Virus record (IMG/VR): IMGVR_UViG_3300043436_002497
Location: 1 to 31,636 of that record
DNA length: 31,636 bases
Reading direction: 5' to 3' (one strand)
Origin: a virus
The position numbers were made by a program, and so were the translations under genes. Shown one piece after another: positions 20,973 to 28,325 of the stretch. Numbering within the stretch: the stretch's first letter is position 1; each line of letters begins with the position of its first letter. The notes beneath the pieces were generated by a model. The model worked only from the letters and a program-made list of their open reading frames with translations. It ran no database searches and was not told where the DNA came from.

Positions 20973-21352
20973 CACGCAAAGGATGGATAGGTATAACTGT
21001 AATATGGACAACCAACAAATACTGTGGAGAAAACCCCATTAACGCAATCTGCGTAGCTTATATCAATGGTATGAGAACGTGCGTTTTTATACGAAACGAC
21101 AACTCCGCTTGAATTTACTCCAGCCACCTCCACGCTGTTATATGTATTTACTGGCCCACAAGTCACAGTAAGCGAAGACCCTGCTCCCGTTGGTGCAGTG
21201 AGGTATCCGATAAACACAGGATCACAGCCTATGCACGTAGTTCCTAGAGACCCAAAGCCAAGTCCTCCAACCTTATAGACAGCAAAACGAGTCGAGGGCG
21301 GACACACCGAATCGGTGCAATCGCTACAGGTTGACTTGATAAAAGTCGCCAC
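20972..21352 (-). CDS. Cys-rich hypothetical tail-region protein
   Basis: 126 aa with a Cys-rich start (STCSDCTDSVCPPSTRF) and a beta-rich body (GLGFGSLGTTCIGCDPVF and on) with several Tyr and Ser. The GTG start at 21352 follows the previous stop by seven bases. It sits between tape measure and fibre, so it is probably a tail-tip component. Confidence 0.6.
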   Translation of the reverse strand: MATFIKSTCSDCTDSVCPPSTRFAVYKVGGLGFGSLGTTCIGCDPVFIGYLTAPTGAGSSLTVTCGPVNTYNSVEVAGVNSSGVVVSYKNARSHTIDISYADCVNGVFSTVFVGCPYYSYTYPSFA

Positions 21353-21359
21353 GGCTCGG

Positions 21360-21665
21360 TCAGTAAGGCTCCGTACCCAGCACCATCATCTTCTTAGCCA
21401 CCCCGCCAACGCAGATGTCGATTTCCCTCCAGTAGGCATACCTTCCATTAGGGGCGAAAATCAACTCGGTCCCTTCGGCGGTGTAGAGCACGTCATAGAC
21501 TGCCCCAGTAGAGAATGCCGCGCCAATCTGAGACTTATTGACAGTGCATCTCTTGAAGTTCCCGTCGAGGTCGTCGGCCTTGATTGTCCTGGGAGGCGAG
21601 GAGCTTCCCTTCGGCGGTCGCGCCGTCAGGTAGTCGCGGAACTTGATGAGCGAGGGGTTGGGCAT
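21360..21665 (-). CDS. Hypothetical tail-region protein
   Basis: 101 aa: SLIKFRDYLTARPPKGSSSP, then a small beta domain with KADDLDGNFKRCTV and YWREIDICVGGVAKKMMVLG. No family recognised. By place between the distal tail genes and fibre it is likely structural. Confidence 0.6.
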   Translation of the reverse strand: MPNPSLIKFRDYLTARPPKGSSSPPRTIKADDLDGNFKRCTVNKSQIGAAFSTGAVYDVLYTAEGTELIFAPNGRYAYWREIDICVGGVAKKMMVLGTEPY

Positions 21666-21675
21666 GGCCTCGGGA

Positions 21676-22263
21676 CTAGCCGTAGATCGTGGAGATCGAG
21701 AAGGTGGCGGTGACTTCGGTCACCGATCCGTAGTCCACTTCCGAGACGTTCTGAACGGTCACACTGATCGTCCCGAGGCTCGACTCGGTGGCCGTTCCGC
21801 CCGTGACATTGAAGATGAGCAGCCCGGAGGGCTTGACCGTGGAGAGAGAGGGCATGGTAAGAGTGAATGCCGCCGAGGAGGAGCGCACGAATCTCTGGCT
21901 GTAGGTCGGCGCGATGTATTTTCCCGAGATGGCCGGGGTGCCGGTAATGGTGAATGATCTGACCTCGCTGCCGCGCGTGATCTGCGGCGTGTTGTAATCG
22001 CCCGATGCCATCACGCCGTAGTAGTTGCAGGCGAACTTGGTGATGCCGCCGTCCATGGAACTCTCGGTCGGCTTGGAAAAGAGGCTCATGTTTGCATAGC
22101 CGCTAGGCACATGGCCGGGGACTAGCACACCTCGAGCCGTGGAGACATACCCAGCGGCGCAGGCGTAGGTGCGCTGAAGGATGGCCAGCCTCGAGGGCTG
22201 GATGCTGAGTGAATCCTCAGAGAGGAGGATCAGTTCGGTCGTGGGGCCGTGAAAGGTTGCCAT
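21676..22263 (-). CDS. Putative distal tail protein
   Basis: 195 aa, beta-rich and Ser/Thr-rich (FTITGTPAISGKYIAPTYSQ, TVKPSGLLIFNVTGGTA). It directly follows the tape measure gene, where the distal tail or tail-tip protein normally sits. Function is assigned by gene order; sequence motifs are not diagnostic. The leader AACCTAAAGAAAACACT is A-rich with no Shine-Dalgarno site. Confidence 0.5.
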   Translation of the reverse strand: MATFHGPTTELILLSEDSLSIQPSRLAILQRTYACAAGYVSTARGVLVPGHVPSGYANMSLFSKPTESSMDGGITKFACNYYGVMASGDYNTPQITRGSEVRSFTITGTPAISGKYIAPTYSQRFVRSSSAAFTLTMPSLSTVKPSGLLIFNVTGGTATESSLGTISVTVQNVSEVDYGSVTEVTATFSISTIYG

Positions 22264-22278
22264 AGTGTTTTCTTTAGG

Positions 22279-24024
22279 TTAGCTCATCACCTGAATCGGC
22301 AGTGCCGGGGCGATGTCACCCTTCAGGCATTTCAGGATCTCTTTGAGCGTTGAGGAGATGTCGGATTTTCCACCGCCGCCACTGCCAGATCCACCACCGG
22401 AACCGCCGCCAGAGCCGCCGCCGCCCCCTTGATTGGTAATCGGATTTTGATTCCACTCTTGATTAGTCAGCTGGTTTTGATTCCACCAATCGGGGGCCAT
22501 CATGTCGGAAAAGAGATTCGGGGAACCGCCTTGGTTGGTAATCGGATTTTGATTCCAATCTTGATTGGTAAGCTGATTTTCATTCCACCAGTCAGGGGCC
22601 ATCATGTCGGTGAACAGGTCTGTAGGAGGCCCCTGCTCCCACCATTCTGGTGCCTCTGGATACATCCACTCCTCCAGATTGTCTCCGATCTCGTCAGTCA
22701 ACCCGGAGAGGGCCTTGTGATCAGCGACGATCTTCTCGCTCATGGTCTGCACTTTCCCCTGCTGAGCGGCCACGTCGAAGAAGCCGCCGGCGGTGTTGTA
22801 GACTTCCTTGCCTGCATCCATGGCGTTCGAGGCGATCTCGCCCCATGTCTTTGCAGTCTTCTTGGAGGTCTCGCCAAACTGATGGTGAACTTCCTTGAGT
22901 TCTGCAAATCCTGCAATCACTCCGGGCAGATCCATCCTCATCGCTGCCAGCGCGATATTTAGCCAGGCATGAGCGGCAGAGCCTGCTTCCATGAAAGCGG
23001 CCTTGAATACATCGCCAATGAACTTTCCTGCATCCAAGAACCCGTTGAAGATCGAAACAAGGAGAGGGCCGTCCGATGAGAACGTCCCCTCGGCAAACTT
23101 CGCCACCACAGTGAACGCGGTCTGAAGGATTTTCACCACCTCATTGCCTATCTTCATCGCCCCCACCAAGATCAGCTCATAGGCCATATTGAGGGCCTGC
23201 TTAAAGTTCCCGTCAACGAGGCTGTCGGCGATGGCCTCAAGAGGGCCGGAGATGTCCTTGGTGATCTTCTCGCCGAATCCGGCAGCATCGAAGTTCTTGA
23301 TCATGTCGACGAATACTTTCAGCGGGGCTTGGAAATTCACCAAGGCCCCAGCCGCGAACTCCATCAGCTTCTCGCCGATGGCCTTAATGCCGTCGCCAAG
23401 GTAGTCAAAAGATTTAGCATGCTTCTCCATGATAGATGCAAACCCTCCAACCTCCCCCTTGGCTTGTGATAGGCTTCCGTCGAAATCGTTAAATAATGTT
23501 AACAGTTTCCCGCCTGACTTGCCGAAGATATCCATGGCCGTGGCGGCCTTTTCTCCGGGATCTTTAATTGCGGCAATCGCCTTGGCAATCGTCTCAAACT
23601 GTTGGTCAGGTGTCATGGCCTTCAGATCGGAAAACTTGATGCCAAGCTTCGCAAGTTTCTCGGCTGACTTGGAACCTTCCTCACCAGTCGCCTGTAAGAA
23701 CTTCTGCATCTTGTTTACCATCTTCCCAAGATCCTCGGCTTGTATGCCGTTGTTCTCAAAGGCTCGACCAAGGATCACCAGCTTGCCCACGGCAATGCCT
23801 GTCTGCTCTGAGAAGTCGGCAAGCTGGCCTCCCTTGTCCATTGCTTTATTGAACGCACCAACGACAGTCGAGATGGTGACATACCCAGCGGCCAGCCCGG
23901 CGAGCTTCCCTGCGATGGAGCCGAAGGTCTCGCCCATCTTCCGGCCTGCGTTCTCGACGGACTTCAGGTCGCCGACGACCTGATCCTTGCCCGAAGTTGC
24001 GAGTGATACGGTTACGTCTGCCAT
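22279..24024 (-). CDS. Tail tape measure protein
   Basis: 581 aa. The N-terminus is typical (KDQVVGDLKSVENAGRKMG, LAGLAAGYVTISTVVGAFNK), followed by long helices and hydrophobic segments such as GNEVVKILQTAFTVVAKFA. It sets tail length and is ejected with DNA. The C-terminal quarter is unusual: two copies of a roughly 33-residue unit containing DMMAPDWWN, NQLTNQ, WNQNPITNQGG, then a Gly/Ser run and a short helix. The start lies exactly 12 bases after TTTGACAT. Confidence 0.9.
   Translation of the reverse strand: MADVTVSLATSGKDQVVGDLKSVENAGRKMGETFGSIAGKLAGLAAGYVTISTVVGAFNKAMDKGGQLADFSEQTGIAVGKLVILGRAFENNGIQAEDLGKMVNKMQKFLQATGEEGSKSAEKLAKLGIKFSDLKAMTPDQQFETIAKAIAAIKDPGEKAATAMDIFGKSGGKLLTLFNDFDGSLSQAKGEVGGFASIMEKHAKSFDYLGDGIKAIGEKLMEFAAGALVNFQAPLKVFVDMIKNFDAAGFGEKITKDISGPLEAIADSLVDGNFKQALNMAYELILVGAMKIGNEVVKILQTAFTVVAKFAEGTFSSDGPLLVSIFNGFLDAGKFIGDVFKAAFMEAGSAAHAWLNIALAAMRMDLPGVIAGFAELKEVHHQFGETSKKTAKTWGEIASNAMDAGKEVYNTAGGFFDVAAQQGKVQTMSEKIVADHKALSGLTDEIGDNLEEWMYPEAPEWWEQGPPTDLFTDMMAPDWWNENQLTNQDWNQNPITNQGGSPNLFSDMMAPDWWNQNQLTNQEWNQNPITNQGGGGGSGGGSGGGSGSGGGGKSDISSTLKEILKCLKGDIAPALPIQVMS
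22429..22630 (-). repeat. Tandem repeat coding the Asn/Trp-rich part of the tape measure
   Basis: Two roughly 100-base direct repeats (about 22430-22530 and 22533-22630) with high identity, each containing two shorter related parts coding for NQLTNQ and NPITNQ. Confidence 0.8.
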
Positions 24025-24039
24025 ACCGAGACACCTATG

Positions 24040-24969
24040 TCAAAGGCCGGGATCATCCAAATCACCCATGCTCGCCACGACTTTCTGCTGCTTGATCGCC
24101 TCGCGGATCTCTTTTTTCATCGAGTTGAAAAACTTCTGCCTGCTGATCCTGATGGCCTCGGCGTGTTCATTCTTCCGTAGGGCCTTGGAAGCCCATGGCA
24201 GTTTGCTGACTAGCTTGATGTCAGGGGAACTGGCATCGGCCTTGTCGATCACGGATGCCGCAACCCGGTCCACATGCCGCTTCACCCACAACGGGATGCC
24301 TCGAAGGGCATTCTGGACATCGGCCTTCACCTGTATGGCGCATAACGCCCAGGCGGCCTTGGTAAGCCCGACCAGCTTCTGCTTCTCCTTGATGTATTTC
24401 TCCAGATCCTTGGACTTGTAGACGACGTTTCTTGTCTTCCACCCTTTCCTGACCCTGCCGTAGTTGTTCCGGGTCTGCTTGTGGATGGATGTGTCAACGG
24501 TCTCGTCAACCTTCAGTTTTCTGAATCCCTCGGCTTGTTGCAGAAGCACTCGCAGATCCGCAATGCCAAGGGTGCGAGACTTCTTGGTGATCCGTTTCTG
24601 TGGCGTCCTTTTGTTGGGCATACGGTTGCCCATGTCGATGGCAGCGAGAATGGCATCTCGTAGCTTGAAATCCCGAACAACTACCCTCTTCACGACATCA
24701 CGTAGCGATTGTTTTTCTCGAGGGTGCTTCGTGGCAATCGGCGCGGCGGGCATGTAGGCCCGGAGGATGTCATTCTGAACGGCAATCTCTCCCTGCTTCT
24801 GAGCCTCTGAATTCTTCCCAAATGGAGGGGTAGAATAGGACAAATTTACTGCCAAGAGCCGCGCACCTCTCCTCATCGTGGCCGCGACCTGTTTCCCCGT
24901 GACCTCCTGATAGAGAGACATCTTCTTCATGAGCTTCTGGTTATCAATCTGAACTTTTGGCGTGGCCAT
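24040..24969 (-). CDS. Basic minor tail / assembly protein
   Basis: 309 aa, very Lys/Arg-rich and helical (RRGARLLAVNLSYSTPPFGK, NKRTPQKRITKKSRT, EYIKEKQKL-like segments). It lies between the tail-assembly chaperones and the tape measure. It might be a minor tail protein; the pattern at the start loosely recalls HK97 gp10-type proteins, but that family usually sits nearer the connectors. The stop codon is part of the TTTGACAT motif of the next gene. Confidence 0.5.
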   Translation of the reverse strand: MATPKVQIDNQKLMKKMSLYQEVTGKQVAATMRRGARLLAVNLSYSTPPFGKNSEAQKQGEIAVQNDILRAYMPAAPIATKHPREKQSLRDVVKRVVVRDFKLRDAILAAIDMGNRMPNKRTPQKRITKKSRTLGIADLRVLLQQAEGFRKLKVDETVDTSIHKQTRNNYGRVRKGWKTRNVVYKSKDLEKYIKEKQKLVGLTKAAWALCAIQVKADVQNALRGIPLWVKRHVDRVAASVIDKADASSPDIKLVSKLPWASKALRKNEHAEAIRISRQKFFNSMKKEIREAIKQQKVVASMGDLDDPGL

Positions 24970-24976
24970 ACCTCTT

Positions 24977-25195
24977 TCAACCCCCTGTCAATTCACTAGC
25001 CACATCCCAAACGTCGTCTGCCCAGCGGAAATCAATGCCGTCTCTCGGCTGGCTACCAATCCATGCGTAGTAGTCGATCAGGCGCAGGCCCTCGCTAAAG
25101 GGAAGTTCCCACAGGATGAAGTCATGCGACCATGAGGTGCGCGCGGCCAGCGTCCCGACGTATCCGATCAACCACCCCGGTGACCATTTTTTTTT
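24977..25195 (-). CDS. Frameshift extension of the tail-assembly chaperone (gpT-like part)
   Basis: This frame is open from the A9 run to 24977 and lacks its own good start (TTG at 25171). A -1 shift at the run would join 142 residues of the upstream chaperone to 70 residues (KWSPGWLIGYVG, then YYAWIGSQPRDGIDFRW, ending SELTGG), giving about 212 aa. This is the lambda G/GT scheme, in which the long form recruits tail tube to the tape measure. Confidence 0.8.
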   Translation of the reverse strand, partial: KKKWSPGWLIGYVGTLAARTSWSHDFILWELPFSEGLRLIDYYAWIGSQPRDGIDFRWADDVWDVASELTGG

Positions 25196-25614
25196 GACCC
25201 CGCCGCACCCGATGTCCCAGCAGTTCCCTTCTGCGCGGCGCGACCCTTGCCCATGTGCTCCACCAGCTCCATGATCCGGGGAGTGGCCTCGGTGAAGACT
25301 CCCGGCTCGTATTCGTCCAAGAATGCAAAGACCCTAGCGCGGAACGCATCCTTGTCGGCACTCAGGCGGCGAACCTCTTCCCTCGGGGTGGACTGAGCAA
25401 AGAGAATCGAGCCGACATCCATGGCAATGGAGTCGGTGCGTCCAAAGACAAGGCCGACCCCGGCATCCATCAGGACGGCAAGGTCGCCTGCCGAGAAGTG
25501 GCGAAGCTTCAGCCCAGCGATCTCGATGCCGGGGCGCAGGATGTCGCGGTCGAGGTCTCGATTGCGCTCGGTGGTGTCGATCTCGTTCGGGTCAGGGGTT
25601 AGGTCGTTGTCCAT
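25168..25614 (-). CDS. Tail-assembly chaperone (gpG-like)
   Basis: 148 aa, acidic at the start and helical (IAGLKLRHFSAGDLAVLMDA, EEVRRLSADKDAFRARVFAF), with a Lys/Gly-rich end (GSKKNGHRGG). It is placed before the tape measure, where phages make two chaperone forms by frameshifting. The A9 run near its end and the overlapping -1 frame support that role. Confidence 0.8.
   Translation of the reverse strand: MDNDLTPDPNEIDTTERNRDLDRDILRPGIEIAGLKLRHFSAGDLAVLMDAGVGLVFGRTDSIAMDVGSILFAQSTPREEVRRLSADKDAFRARVFAFLDEYEPGVFTEATPRIMELVEHMGKGRAAQKGTAGTSGAAGSKKNGHRGG
25187..25195 (-). promoter_or_regulatory. Programmed -1 frameshift slippery site
   Basis: Nine consecutive A on the coding strand, read TCA AAA AAA AAT in frame 0. 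Slipping back one base gives AAA TGG and enters the downstream frame. The frame-0 stop is about 17-19 bases beyond. Confidence 0.8.
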
Positions 25615-25638
25615 GGTGCTAGGTGTTTAGAGGTGAAA

Positions 25639-26055
25639 CTAGGAGGCCATCTTGGCGAGGGATTCGCGCTCGGTGCGGCCAAGGCGCGGGGTGACAAGCA
25701 ACCGCTTGTCGCCGCGCTGGAGCAGCATGTGCTGGGGAACCTTGTGACTCTCGCTGATGACATGCGTCCGGGTGAACATGGCCTCCCGCGCCAGCAGGAA
25801 GCAGACCATCGGCTCGGGTCGCTCGATGCCCTCGGCCTCGGGATTCTCCCATGCGCGCATGAAGTCGGCGATCTTGCCTCCCTCGCGATTCACAGGCTCA
25901 AAGTGCCAGGTGAAGCTCTCGCCGCCATCGCGGACGATCCGTGTGCATTCCCCGTCCTGCTTGAACGGGAAGCCTGCCGCATGAAGGGAGACGGCGAGCT
26001 TCAGGTCAGTCGTGGAGAACCAACTGCCTTGATTGGAGTCATCGGGTGTATTCAT
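25639..26055 (-). CDS. Hypothetical tail-region protein
   Basis: 138 aa (STTDLKLAVSLHAAGFPFKQ, GESFTWHFEPVNREGGKIAD, QRGDKRLLVTPRLG). It lies between the tube and chaperone genes. No motif recognised; it may be a tail accessory protein. A GC-rich hairpin lies between it and the tube gene. Confidence 0.6.
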   Translation of the reverse strand: MNTPDDSNQGSWFSTTDLKLAVSLHAAGFPFKQDGECTRIVRDGGESFTWHFEPVNREGGKIADFMRAWENPEAEGIERPEPMVCFLLAREAMFTRTHVISESHKVPQHMLLQRGDKRLLVTPRLGRTERESLAKMAS

Positions 26056-26067
26056 GTTATTAAGGGT

Positions 26068-26090
26068 GCCCCCCTACTTAGCCGGGGGGC
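26068..26090 (-). terminator. GC-rich hairpin after the tail tube gene
   Basis: Perfect 7-bp stem GCCCCCC/GGGGGGC with a 9-base loop, between the tube stop and the next ATG. On minus it is followed by ACCCTTAATAAC, not a T run, so it may stabilise tube mRNA or only partly stop transcription. Confidence 0.45.
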
Positions 26091-26110
26091 GAGGCTGTGG
26101 GTGGAGGAGA

Positions 26111-26485
26111 TTAGGCCCCGGCGGTGATGTTCTTGTAACGGGTCGCGCTGATGTTGATGTCCTTGAAGCCATCGGGCTTCTTGGAGACCGAGACGCTGTT
26201 GACTGCGACCACTCCGGTGCTGACTCCGCCGACGCTCTCGATGTTCGCAAGGGTCAGGGCCGCGCCAACGACTGCGGCGGTCACCCCTGTCGTCCCGGCA
26301 ACGGTGCCAGCGACCGAGACCTCGGCGCGCTCGTTGTAGTAGCTGACCAGCACCACGTCGCCGTCGGCGTCGCGGACTTCAGCCTTGTCGGAAGTCGCGT
26401 TGATGGAAAAGGAGTTGATGAGGATGCCAGTTTCGGCGGTGCAGCCGAAGGTTGTGCCAGTAGAAGTGCCGAGGAGGGTTGCCAT
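26111..26485 (-). CDS. Putative major tail tube protein
   Basis: 124 aa, small and beta-rich with Thr/Val/Ala strands (INSFSINATSDKAEVRDADG, EVSVAGTVAGTTGVTAAVVG, DINISATRYKNITAG), the look of a tail tube subunit. Gene order (connectors, tube, chaperones, tape measure) agrees. Its leader is A/C-rich (CTTAACTCCCAACCCACC) like that of the capsid gene, and TTTGACAC lies 32 bases upstream of the ATG. Confidence 0.7.
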   Translation of the reverse strand: MATLLGTSTGTTFGCTAETGILINSFSINATSDKAEVRDADGDVVLVSYYNERAEVSVAGTVAGTTGVTAAVVGAALTLANIESVGGVSTGVVAVNSVSVSKKPDGFKDINISATRYKNITAGA

Positions 26486-26533
26486 AGTAAGGTGGGTTGG
26501 GAGTTAAGAGTTGCGAGGTGTCAAATGGGTTGT

Positions 26534-26935
26534 TCAGTCCATGACGCCGAGGGTCATGGTGAGATCGGCCTGCCATGCGTTGCCGCTGTTGCTGGTCGAA
26601 ATGCTTGAAAGCCACGCACCGCAGAGATTCGGGGCGTCGTTAGTCGGCCACTTGGTCAGGAGAGATGCCTGCGTGGTCACGTTCTTCAGATCATCGAGTG
26701 CGTCTGAGAAGTCATCGTAGGATTCAGCACCAAGCAATGCCGGGGACATCAGCCGGATCATGGCCGTCGCGGTGTAGAGTCCGAGGCCGACGGTGGACAG
26801 ATTCTCAACCGAGATGACAAGGGTGACAGTCTCCGGGGGGATCTCTTCGTAGCTTGTCCCGGTATGGATCACAGCCGTCGGGAAGGAGACGGCGAGGGCC
26901 GTCTTAAAAGCGGATTCGATGGCTAGGGGATTCAT
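26534..26935 (-). CDS. Putative tail terminator/completion protein
   Basis: 133 aa: AIESAFKTALAVSFPTAVIH, a strand-helix pattern, and DDFSDALDDLKNVTTQ near the middle. Located between a connector-like gene and the tube, the usual place of the tail terminator. I chose the ATG at 26935, five bases after the upstream stop; an earlier GTG at 26947 is possible. Function by order and size. Confidence 0.55.
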   Translation of the reverse strand: MNPLAIESAFKTALAVSFPTAVIHTGTSYEEIPPETVTLVISVENLSTVGLGLYTATAMIRLMSPALLGAESYDDFSDALDDLKNVTTQASLLTKWPTNDAPNLCGAWLSSISTSNSGNAWQADLTMTLGVMD

Positions 26936-26939
26936 GTGA

Positions 26940-27266
26940 TTAGTCACGGAGTGCCTGGACGGTGATCGACGGATTCACCGGGTCGCCGATGTTGCTGACG
27001 GAATGTTCGATCCTGAATGTGACGTTCTCATCCTCGAGCTTCAGGACGGCACCCTTGACGGGCTTCGCCGCGCGGCCAATAGGCCAGACTGCGGTCAGGG
27101 AGGTGGCGATGTTGAACCCGCCAGTTTCCAAGCTGTCAGAGATCGAGGGGAAGCTGACCGAGGCAAAGAAGGGCTTGCCCCCGGCAATGGAGATCCGTGT
27201 TCCAGTCGTGTCGGAGACGTAGCCGATGCGCTTGCGGGATGCCCGGAGGATGTTGCTGCGCTTCAC
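26940..27266 (-). CDS. Putative head-tail joining/stopper protein
   Basis: 108 aa, beta-rich (KPFFASVSFPSISDSL, KLEDENVTFRIEHSVSN). It follows the capsid gene, as head-completion proteins do. The GTG start at 27266 is exactly 12 bases after TTTGACAC, and a terminator and heptamer array separate it from the capsid gene. Confidence 0.5.
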   Translation of the reverse strand: MKRSNILRASRKRIGYVSDTTGTRISIAGGKPFFASVSFPSISDSLETGGFNIATSLTAVWPIGRAAKPVKGAVLKLEDENVTFRIEHSVSNIGDPVNPSITVQALRD

Positions 27267-27291
27267 ACCAGATCGTAGGTGTCAAAACAGC

Positions 27292-27312
27292 CTTCAGCCT
27301 TCAGTCTTCAGT
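27292..27312. repeat. CTTCAGC heptamer array 9
   Basis: CTTCAGC, CTTCAGT x2, between the capsid terminator and the TTTGACAC site of the next gene. Confidence 0.85.
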
Positions 27313-27330
27313 CTATCCACCTTTCTCCAC

Positions 27331-27371
27331 AAAAAGCAGAAGGCCGTCCCCCACGCACGAGGGACGGCCTT
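27331..27371 (-). terminator. Rho-independent terminator after the capsid gene
   Basis: Perfect 11-bp stem (27340-27350/27361-27371) with a 10-base loop. On minus the stem is followed by CTGC then TTTTT. It would end or thin capsid transcripts before the connector genes. Confidence 0.85.
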
Positions 27372-27400
27372 GCTTGGTTTGCCTAGTCCTAGTGGGAGAC

Positions 27401-28258
27401 TTAGGCGGCGGCGACGATGAGGCCCATCGTTCCGGAAGTGATGCCCTTGGCGGCACCAAGCATGAGCTCGGCACTCGCGATGAGGGCGCGGCTGACTGGA
27501 TCGGCCCAAACGTTGTAGTAAACGTTCAGTCCGAGCTGCTCGAGCATCACCACGTCGCTGACGAGCATCTGGCCCCGGATGTGGTCCAGGGTCGGCGATG
27601 CGGCGGCGATACCAACCGCAGAGCGGTCGCAGGCAAATCCGACCAGGCGGGTCTGACCTGCGAACTGATTGGCATAGTAGATGCCCTGGTCGAAGCCGTA
27701 GGAACCGGCCTCAAGCTTGAGCGAGGTGGTGCTGGTCGGGATGAGGTTGGAGTAGATGGTCGAGGAGACCACCAGACCCTTGCGGGTGCTCTTGCTGACC
27801 GATGCCCAGAGCTTGGCGAGATCGCCGTCGGCGAGCTTGGTCGTGGTCGTGGCCGGAGTAAGGACCGCCGCGCCGAAGTTGGCGACGGTGATCGGGGCGG
27901 TCACGGTCTTCCAGATCTCGTCAGCTAGCGCATCGAGGTTGGTGTCGATGAGGTCCTCGAGCTTGTGACCGTTCTGGAGGTCGGAAAGCTCCACGCCGAA
28001 AGGCTGGTAAATGTGGTCAAGTGCGACCTCAGTTTTCCCCACGGTGCTGCCACCGATGGAGTTGAATGTGGTCGGGTTTTTCTGGGTGGTGGATCCGGCC
28101 GTGACGAGACGGACGCTGACGGTCTCCCTGGCCTTCTTGACGGCGTCAGAGAAGTCGGTGGAGAAGAGGCTCAGAGGAGCGAGGCGGTTAGCCAAGGTTT
28201 TCTGAGCGCGATCGCTGATGGCATTGGCCACCAGTCCTGCATCGATGCTGTTGGGCAT
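27401..28258 (-). CDS. Major capsid protein, HK97-fold type
   Basis: 285 aa. The start is helical (AISDRAQKTLANRLAPLSLF), followed by a phage-capsid pattern with VALDHIYQPFGVELSDLQNG, LVVSSTIYSNLIPTSTTSLK, GFACDRSAVGIAAASPTLD. Position after the protease-scaffold gene fits. I chose the ATG at 28258 (MPNSIDAGLV), because the long frame above it is the shadow of the protease-scaffold gene. The leader is C/A-rich, with no Shine-Dalgarno site, and its opposite strand is a G-run array. Confidence 0.8.
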   Translation of the reverse strand: MPNSIDAGLVANAISDRAQKTLANRLAPLSLFSTDFSDAVKKARETVSVRLVTAGSTTQKNPTTFNSIGGSTVGKTEVALDHIYQPFGVELSDLQNGHKLEDLIDTNLDALADEIWKTVTAPITVANFGAAVLTPATTTTKLADGDLAKLWASVSKSTRKGLVVSSTIYSNLIPTSTTSLKLEAGSYGFDQGIYYANQFAGQTRLVGFACDRSAVGIAAASPTLDHIRGQMLVSDVVMLEQLGLNVYYNVWADPVSRALIASAELMLGAAKGITSGTMGLIVAAA

Positions 28259-28264
28259 GGTAGT

Positions 28265-28289
28265 GGGTTGGGTTGGGGTTGGGTTGGGG
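28265..28289 (+). promoter_or_regulatory. G-quadruplex motif in the capsid leader
   Basis: GGGTTGGGTTGGGGTTGGG and on: five runs of 3-4 G separated by TT on the plus (template) strand, eight bases from the capsid ATG. It strongly fits the quadruplex rule; a regulatory effect is inferred. Confidence 0.65.
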
Positions 28290-28325
28290 TGCTTGGCTTT
28301 CCTGAAGCTGGATTGCTCTTGGAAA

